Shown: positions 5,816 through 9,808 of the stretch, in pieces
Layout: each line of letters starts with the position of its first letter
Position numbering within the stretch: the stretch's first letter is position 1
DNA from: Deltaproteobacteria bacterium
GTDB taxonomy: Bacteria; Desulfobacterota; Binatia; UBA9968
Assembly: GCA_020027655.1 (NCBI GenBank)
Contig: JAHKKJ010000228.1
Span: 1-9,808 of the forward strand
DNA: 9,808 nucleotides
Direction: 5' to 3'
The notes under the pieces: model-generated
What the model saw: the letters and a program-made list of their open reading frames with translations, nothing else
Told to the model about the DNA's origin: nothing
Database searches by the model: none
Made by a program: the position numbers and the translations under genes

Positions 5816-6919
5816 CTAGCGCGGCATGATCGTCTTGATAAATTCCACGATCTCTTCTCGCAAACGGACATACTTCTCGGTCGAGATGTCCGGGTACGGC
5901 ATGCCTTCTTTGGGCACGAGAATATCCTGGACATGCTCTTTTGAAACATCCCGGCGCAGGCTGGCAAAACGGGCGGCCTTGCTCCATTCGAGCTGCCCCT
6001 CCGGAGACAACAGGAAGTCGACGTACACTCGCAACGCGTTCGGATGGGGCGCGCTGCGCGGAATCGCCAGGCTGCCATTGCCGGCGGTAATGTAAGTTCC
6101 CTCTTTGAGGGTCTCAGGGTTGAGATGCTTTAGCGGCAGGCCCCGGGCGATGAACTCGTTGGTCAGCACGTCGCTTGGTCCGATCGCAATCGGATACTTG
6201 CCGCGCGCGGCAAAATCCAGCATCTGCCGGTCGTCACGCGGCATCACCAAATCCTTCAGGGCGAATATTTTTCGTATGAAGTCCTTGCCGAGTCCTTCAT
6301 GGGAGTACCACAAGGTCAAGTTTCCCAAGCCGCCACCGGCGCCGACCGGATCCTTGAGCGCGATCTTTCCCTGCCATTTTGGCTCGAGAAGGTCTTTCCA
6401 AGATTTGAAGTCAGCTCCCGAAACCAGATTGGAATTGTAGATGAACGGCGCCTTGACGTATGCGCTGAAAACCAGATTGTAACTTTGCGCTTCATCGGAA
6501 AATGTCAGCTTACCGCCGCGCCACTTACCCGGATCCTGGGTATTCGGGCCGGAAAGCCATGGTTTGACTGCGACCAGAGCTTTTGCCGGGAGAAGGGTTT
6601 CGAGCGCCGTGGTCGTACCGGTAATCAGCACGTCCGTGCTGTTTCGGCCGGCGGCAAGCTCATTGAGCAGTTTAGGGCCGATCTGATTACCGGCCATGCT
6701 CTGCAATTCGACCCTGATATCCGGATATTTTTTCTGAAAGGCCAAAGTCAGCGCATCGCGCGTCTCGCTTCCTTGCGGTCCGATGACCGAAACCATGCCT
6801 TCCTTCTTGGCTGCGGCCAAAATCTGCTCCCAGGACTGGGAAGATTGGGCGATCGCCGCCGCTGGCGCGAGCGAACCGACAACAATCGCGATGAGTAAAT
6901 TTTTTGCCACAAGAAACAT
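5816..6919 (-). CDS. Periplasmic ABC-type substrate-binding protein SBP1 (family 1, Fe3+/organic-solute type)
   Basis: A 367-residue protein. Residues 1-24 are a Sec signal peptide (hydrophobic core about 7-20, AIA/QS cleavage likely after A24), so the mature protein is periplasmic. Family markers are EQILAAAKKEGMVSVIGPQG (31-50), FQKKYPDI (61-68), ITGTTT (99-104), and WKDLLEPKWQGKIALKDP (174-191), shared in pattern with SBP2. These belong to the bacterial extracellular solute-binding family 1, whose members carry iron, polyamines, thiamine or organic anions. GGAGG sits about seven bases before ATG and the gene follows SBP2 by 24 bases, so the two are probably cotranscribed. It is less like SBP2 and SBP3 than they are like each other. 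No permease or ATPase is nearby. The ligand cannot be named; context suggests a carboxylated organic compound. Confidence 0.87.
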   Translation of the reverse strand: MFLVAKNLLIAIVVGSLAPAAAIAQSSQSWEQILAAAKKEGMVSVIGPQGSETRDALTLAFQKKYPDIRVELQSMAGNQIGPKLLNELAAGRNSTDVLITGTTTALETLLPAKALVAVKPWLSGPNTQDPGKWRGGKLTFSDEAQSYNLVFSAYVKAPFIYNSNLVSGADFKSWKDLLEPKWQGKIALKDPVGAGGGLGNLTLWYSHEGLGKDFIRKIFALKDLVMPRDDRQMLDFAARGKYPIAIGPSDVLTNEFIARGLPLKHLNPETLKEGTYITAGNGSLAIPRSAPHPNALRVYVDFLLSPEGQLEWSKAARFASLRRDVSKEHVQDILVPKEGMPYPDISTEKYVRLREEIVEFIKTIMPR

Positions 6920-6943
6920 CGATGCCCTCCGATAATTTTCGCG

Positions 6944-8029
6944 TCAACGGCCGAAAGCTTCTTTGAACAATGCAGTAAGGTCGTCTTTGATATCGATCGC
7001 TTGTTGCGTGTAGGTCTTGATCGATCCCGGTATCGGCACTCTCCACGGCGAGTGATCGGTAGGCACGTCCAAGCGCGCGCTGATATATCCATTGACCTTG
7101 GCGAACCCCTCCTGCCCTTCTTTCGACAATAGCCAGTTGATATAAACCTTGGCGGCGTTTTGGTGCGGCGCTCGATTGAAAAAACCCAAGCCGCCCGAGC
7201 CCGGGCTGACGTCGGAGCCTTCCTTGATCTGTCGTGGATCCAAAATCGCAATGGGTAGACCGTCCTTTATGCGCTCTTCGGCGACAATGTCCGAAACCCC
7301 GATCAATATTGAATATTTTTCCCGGGCGATGCCGTCGATCTCCTGAGTATAGTCTCGCAGGATCGCTGGCTCTTGTTTGGCCAGGGCGCGAATGAAATTT
7401 GGACCAAGCTCCGGATGCAGGTAGAAAAACGTAAACGTGGCCTGACCCGGTCCCGCTCTGGTCGGGTCGTCCATGACGATCTTCTTCCGCCATTTGGGGT
7501 TTAGCAAATCTTTGTAGGATTTGATTTCCTGCGGCTTCGTCACTTTCGGGTTGACAAAAAGGGTGCCTCGTTGCGACGGCGTCATCACCAGGAAGCGCTT
7601 TCCCGAATCGGCGAATTCCAGAGCCCCGCCGCGCCACTGCTTGGGGTCCTTGACCTCGGGCAAAACGAGCGCCGGCTCCATCGGATCCAACATCCCTCCG
7701 GGCAGGAGCACGAGCAGACCGGTGGTGGTGCCGGTGATCGAGGCGTCCCAGAGATACTGCCCGGCGCCCCGCTCGGCGGAAAGTCGCGGACCGATACCGG
7801 ATCCTCGGTCGGCGAAGTACTCGACCGTGATGCCGTATTTCTTCTGGAACGGTTCCACCAACACATCGCGGCGGTCGGCCCCGACGGGACCGATGACGGC
7901 GACTTTGCCTTCCTTTTTTCCCGCCGCCAAAATTTTCTCCCACTCCTGGCCGAAGCATAATTGAGCACTTGCGGCCGACAGAGCCATCAGTAAAGAAACT
8001 ATTAAACGCGATCGAGGCAGGTTTATCAT
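6944..8029 (-). CDS. Periplasmic ABC-type substrate-binding protein SBP2
   Basis: A 361-residue paralog of SBP1. Residues 1-27 form a signal peptide with possible CFG/QE cleavage; no proper lipobox precedes Cys25 (AQLC). Shared family features: EKILAAGKKEGKVAVIGPVG (31-50), ITGTTT (98-103), YKDLLNPKWRKKIVMDDP (172-189) and the C-terminal block NRAPHQNAAKVYINWLLSKE that also occurs in SBP3. The SD (GGGAGG) overlaps the UbiD-2 stop codon and stands about eight bases before ATG, with only 13 bases between genes. Translation is therefore coupled to UbiD-2, which argues that capture and decarboxylation belong to one process. Its C-terminus ends with KEAFGR, like EVFGR in SBP3. Specific ligand unknown; no membrane partner seen here. 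Confidence 0.87.
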   Translation of the reverse strand: MINLPRSRLIVSLLMALSAASAQLCFGQEWEKILAAGKKEGKVAVIGPVGADRRDVLVEPFQKKYGITVEYFADRGSGIGPRLSAERGAGQYLWDASITGTTTGLLVLLPGGMLDPMEPALVLPEVKDPKQWRGGALEFADSGKRFLVMTPSQRGTLFVNPKVTKPQEIKSYKDLLNPKWRKKIVMDDPTRAGPGQATFTFFYLHPELGPNFIRALAKQEPAILRDYTQEIDGIAREKYSILIGVSDIVAEERIKDGLPIAILDPRQIKEGSDVSPGSGGLGFFNRAPHQNAAKVYINWLLSKEGQEGFAKVNGYISARLDVPTDHSPWRVPIPGSIKTYTQQAIDIKDDLTALFKEAFGR

Positions 8030-8042
8030 CGTGTCATCCTCC

Positions 8043-9485
8043 CTATTTGCCGTGCTCGAGGGACTTGCGCCATTTGCTGAGCGTCTGTTCTTTCAAAGCC
8101 GGGCTCGACTCGCACACTTCGGGGAACTCGTTGCGCCAGGGGAAAGGCCGGCAAGCGTCGATGATCGCCTTCGAAGAAAAATACTCTCGCCGCTTCTTGT
8201 CCTCGGGCGAGATCAGCGGATCGAGTGGCCCGCTCCAGGTTTGCCGCAGGATATCGACGTCTTTTTCCGGATTGCTGCGCGTGCTGATCGCCCAGATCAC
8301 CTCTTCGAGATCCATGGGGTTGATATCCTCGTCCACAACGACGACCCAACGTGACAGGTAGGCGATCGTGCGGCTCTGGAGCGCGATCGCGGCCGCTTGC
8401 CGCGCGTGTCCGGCATAGCGCTGGCGCAAAGAGATGACGACGAACATCCGCGCCGCGCCCGCCTCGTGACACCAGACGGCTTTGACGTCCGGCACTCCGG
8501 CATTTTCCAAATCTTCTTCCAACAGGGCCGAACGGAGGATCGCCTGGGTGTAGACCTTGCCCGACGGCGGCTTCACCGGCGGCGATCCGAGCACGATCGG
8601 GTCGTTACGGTGATAGAGCGCCTTGACGCGAAAAACCGGCTCGTCGCGCACACCGCTCGCATAATAACCGGTCCATTCGCCGAAGGGACCTTCGGGAAGA
8701 CGTTCGTCCGGCATCGCGTAACCTTCAATAGCGATTTCGGCGTGAGCCGGTATCGGCAGGCCGGTGACGGCTCCGCGGATCACCTCGACAGGCTCGCCTT
8801 TGAGACCGCCGGCGTAGTCGAGCTCACAGACGTGCTGCGGCACGGAGGTGCTCGCGGCCATGTGAATGATCGGCTCGGAGCCGAGCACGATCACGGCGGG
8901 CATCGGTTCCTTGCGCGCGAAGCATTTGTCGCGATGAACACGGCCATGTTTACCCGGCGAGATGTAGAGGAATACCCGGTCGCGATCCAAAGTCATCACT
9001 CGATAGGCACCCATATTAACGGCGCCGCCATCGGGATCGGCGGTAATCGCCGCATCTCCCGTGCCCAGGTAGCGTCCGCCGTCCTTCTCATGCCAGCGCG
9101 GCGCCGGAAACTTGCCCATGTCTATTTCGCCGCCGCGCAAAACATTTTCCATCACCGGTCCATCTTTAACAAACTTTGGCGGGACGAGCTCCAGCTCCTT
9201 GCGCTTGCGCCGCCACGCCGTCTTGATGCCGTTCACATCGAGGCCGGCGGGAAGCCCGAGGGTCAGCGCCAGACGCTCTTTCGAGCCGATGTCGTTGACC
9301 AGCAGCCGGTAGCCGGGCCGGTGATCGACAATGTCGTCGAACAAAACCGCCGGCTGATTGCGCCCACGCATCAGATGCTCGGCCAGCACGCCGATCTCGA
9401 TGTCCCAGTGCGCCCCGCGCAGAACCCGCAGTTCGCCGAGCTTCTTCACGTCGTCAAGCCACTGTCGCAAGTCCCGATGCGCCAT
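8043..9485 (-). CDS. UbiD-family (prenylated-FMN) decarboxylase, UbiD-2
   Basis: A 480-residue protein with the UbiD fold pattern. VNMGAYR (156-162) gives putative metal ligand N157 and catalytic R162; H180 in SPGKHG may be another ligand; E221 in CELDYAGGL is a likely ligand 44 residues before E265. EGPFGEWTGYY (265-275) holds the catalytic E265 and E270. All are intact, so activity is expected if prenylated FMN is supplied by UbiX. It is only a distant paralog of UbiD-1: it shares the motifs and overall length but little elsewhere, so the two probably act on different substrates. GAAGG stands about eight bases before ATG. The gene lies between SBP3 (61 bases upstream) and SBP2 (13 bases downstream), all in the same direction. 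Function as decarboxylase or carboxylase cannot be told from sequence. Confidence 0.9.
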   Translation of the reverse strand: MAHRDLRQWLDDVKKLGELRVLRGAHWDIEIGVLAEHLMRGRNQPAVLFDDIVDHRPGYRLLVNDIGSKERLALTLGLPAGLDVNGIKTAWRRKRKELELVPPKFVKDGPVMENVLRGGEIDMGKFPAPRWHEKDGGRYLGTGDAAITADPDGGAVNMGAYRVMTLDRDRVFLYISPGKHGRVHRDKCFARKEPMPAVIVLGSEPIIHMAASTSVPQHVCELDYAGGLKGEPVEVIRGAVTGLPIPAHAEIAIEGYAMPDERLPEGPFGEWTGYYASGVRDEPVFRVKALYHRNDPIVLGSPPVKPPSGKVYTQAILRSALLEEDLENAGVPDVKAVWCHEAGAARMFVVISLRQRYAGHARQAAAIALQSRTIAYLSRWVVVVDEDINPMDLEEVIWAISTRSNPEKDVDILRQTWSGPLDPLISPEDKKRREYFSSKAIIDACRPFPWRNEFPEVCESSPALKEQTLSKWRKSLEHGK

Positions 9486-9546
9486 AGTTCTTCCCTTCTA
9501 ACATTGCTCCGCCATCATGAGCTCCTGATCGAATCAACCTTCGTCA

Positions 9547-9808
9547 TCAGCGGCCGAAAACCTCGGTCAATATCGGAAATAGATCGTCCTTCTTGTCGAT
9601 CGCTTCCTGGGTGTAGGTCTTGATCGATCCCGGCTGCGGCACCCGCCAAGGAAATGTGTGATCGGTTGGGACATCGAGACGATTGCTGATATATCCCGTG
9701 GCGCGCGCATAAATTGTTTGGCCTTCTTTGGAAAGCAGCCAGTTGATATAAACCTTCGCGGCATTCGGGTGCGGCGCGCGATTGAAGATCGACAGGCCGC
9801 CGGAGGCG
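9547..9808 (-). CDS. Periplasmic substrate-binding protein SBP3, C-terminal 86 or so residues only
   Basis: This is the 3' end of a gene cut by the window edge; TGA is at 9547-9549. The visible segment begins ASGGLSIFNRAPHPNAAKVY and ends ILTEVFGR. It aligns with the end of SBP2 with one inserted residue (DHTFPWRVP versus DHSPWRVP) and about three quarters identical residues by eye (YINWLLSKEG, GYIS.RLDVPTDH, GSIKTYTQ). It is therefore a close paralog of SBP2 and belongs to extracellular solute-binding family 1. Signal peptide and ligand-binding residues are outside the window. The 61-base gap to UbiD-2 fits the same operon. Confidence 0.85.
   Translation of the reverse strand, partial: ASGGLSIFNRAPHPNAAKVYINWLLSKEGQTIYARATGYISNRLDVPTDHTFPWRVPQPGSIKTYTQEAIDKKDDLFPILTEVFGR

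Noticed and set aside
5608..6078. 156-residue minus-strand ORF in the SBP1/UbiD-1 gap
   Set aside because: Its C-terminal part is repeat read-through (LCPPFSKG, ACPEGSRREG) and its N-terminal part overlaps SBP1 in another frame.
6687..7958. 423-residue minus-strand frame overlapping SBP2 and SBP1
   Set aside because: It lies in another frame of the two binding-protein genes, is very Arg/Gly-rich and crosses their boundary without any domain resemblance.
8397..9623. 408-residue plus-strand open frame opposite UbiD-2
   Set aside because: Antisense shadow of a well-supported UbiD gene; no recognisable domain and no good ribosome site noticed.

Overview
The window looks like a chromosomal stretch from an uncultured, fairly GC-rich bacterium. 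Nothing here fixes the phylum. The mixture of UbiD-family decarboxylases, several unaccompanied substrate-binding proteins, and short interspersed repeats whose read-through peptides resemble RPEPVEG, VIPVKTGIQ/WTPAFAGVT and LCPPFSKG suggests an environmental Gram-negative lineage such as Binatota, Rokubacteria, Tectomicrobia or a deltaproteobacterium. That placement is inference only.

Every gene I can support lies on the minus strand, so the window reads from right to left. In transcription order it holds: the 3' end of a substrate-binding protein (SBP3, 9547-9808); a UbiD-family decarboxylase (UbiD-2, 8043-9485); two more substrate-binding proteins (SBP2, 6944-8029; SBP1, 5816-6919); a repeat-filled gap; a second UbiD (UbiD-1, 4194-5597, GTG start); a 123-bp palindromic repeat; a two-subunit thiamine-diphosphate (ThDP) decarboxylase of the sulfopyruvate/phosphonopyruvate decarboxylase type, with one alpha gene (3518-3982) and two tandem beta genes (2937-3521 and 2317-2898); another repeat gap with a possible terminator; a two-domain cupin protein (930-2048); and a toxin-antitoxin pair made of an intact ribbon-helix-helix antitoxin (528-833) and a mazF-like toxin broken by two frameshifts (212-550). 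Bases 1-211 hold no gene I can support, only a repeat fragment.

Read together, genes 930-9808 look like a catabolic locus. Periplasmic binding proteins would capture an organic, probably carboxylated, substrate. Two prenylated-FMN-type decarboxylases and a ThDP decarboxylase would remove carboxyl groups, and a bicupin of the gentisate-dioxygenase-like superfamily might oxidise or isomerise an intermediate. No transporter permease, ATPase, UbiX prenyltransferase or regulator is in the window, so substrate and pathway remain unknown.

The most notable points are the repeated gene duplication (two beta subunits, at least three binding proteins, two UbiDs), the interleaving of binding-protein and ubiD genes, the different repeat element in each long gap of the cluster, and the toxin gene with a +1 and a -1 frameshift.
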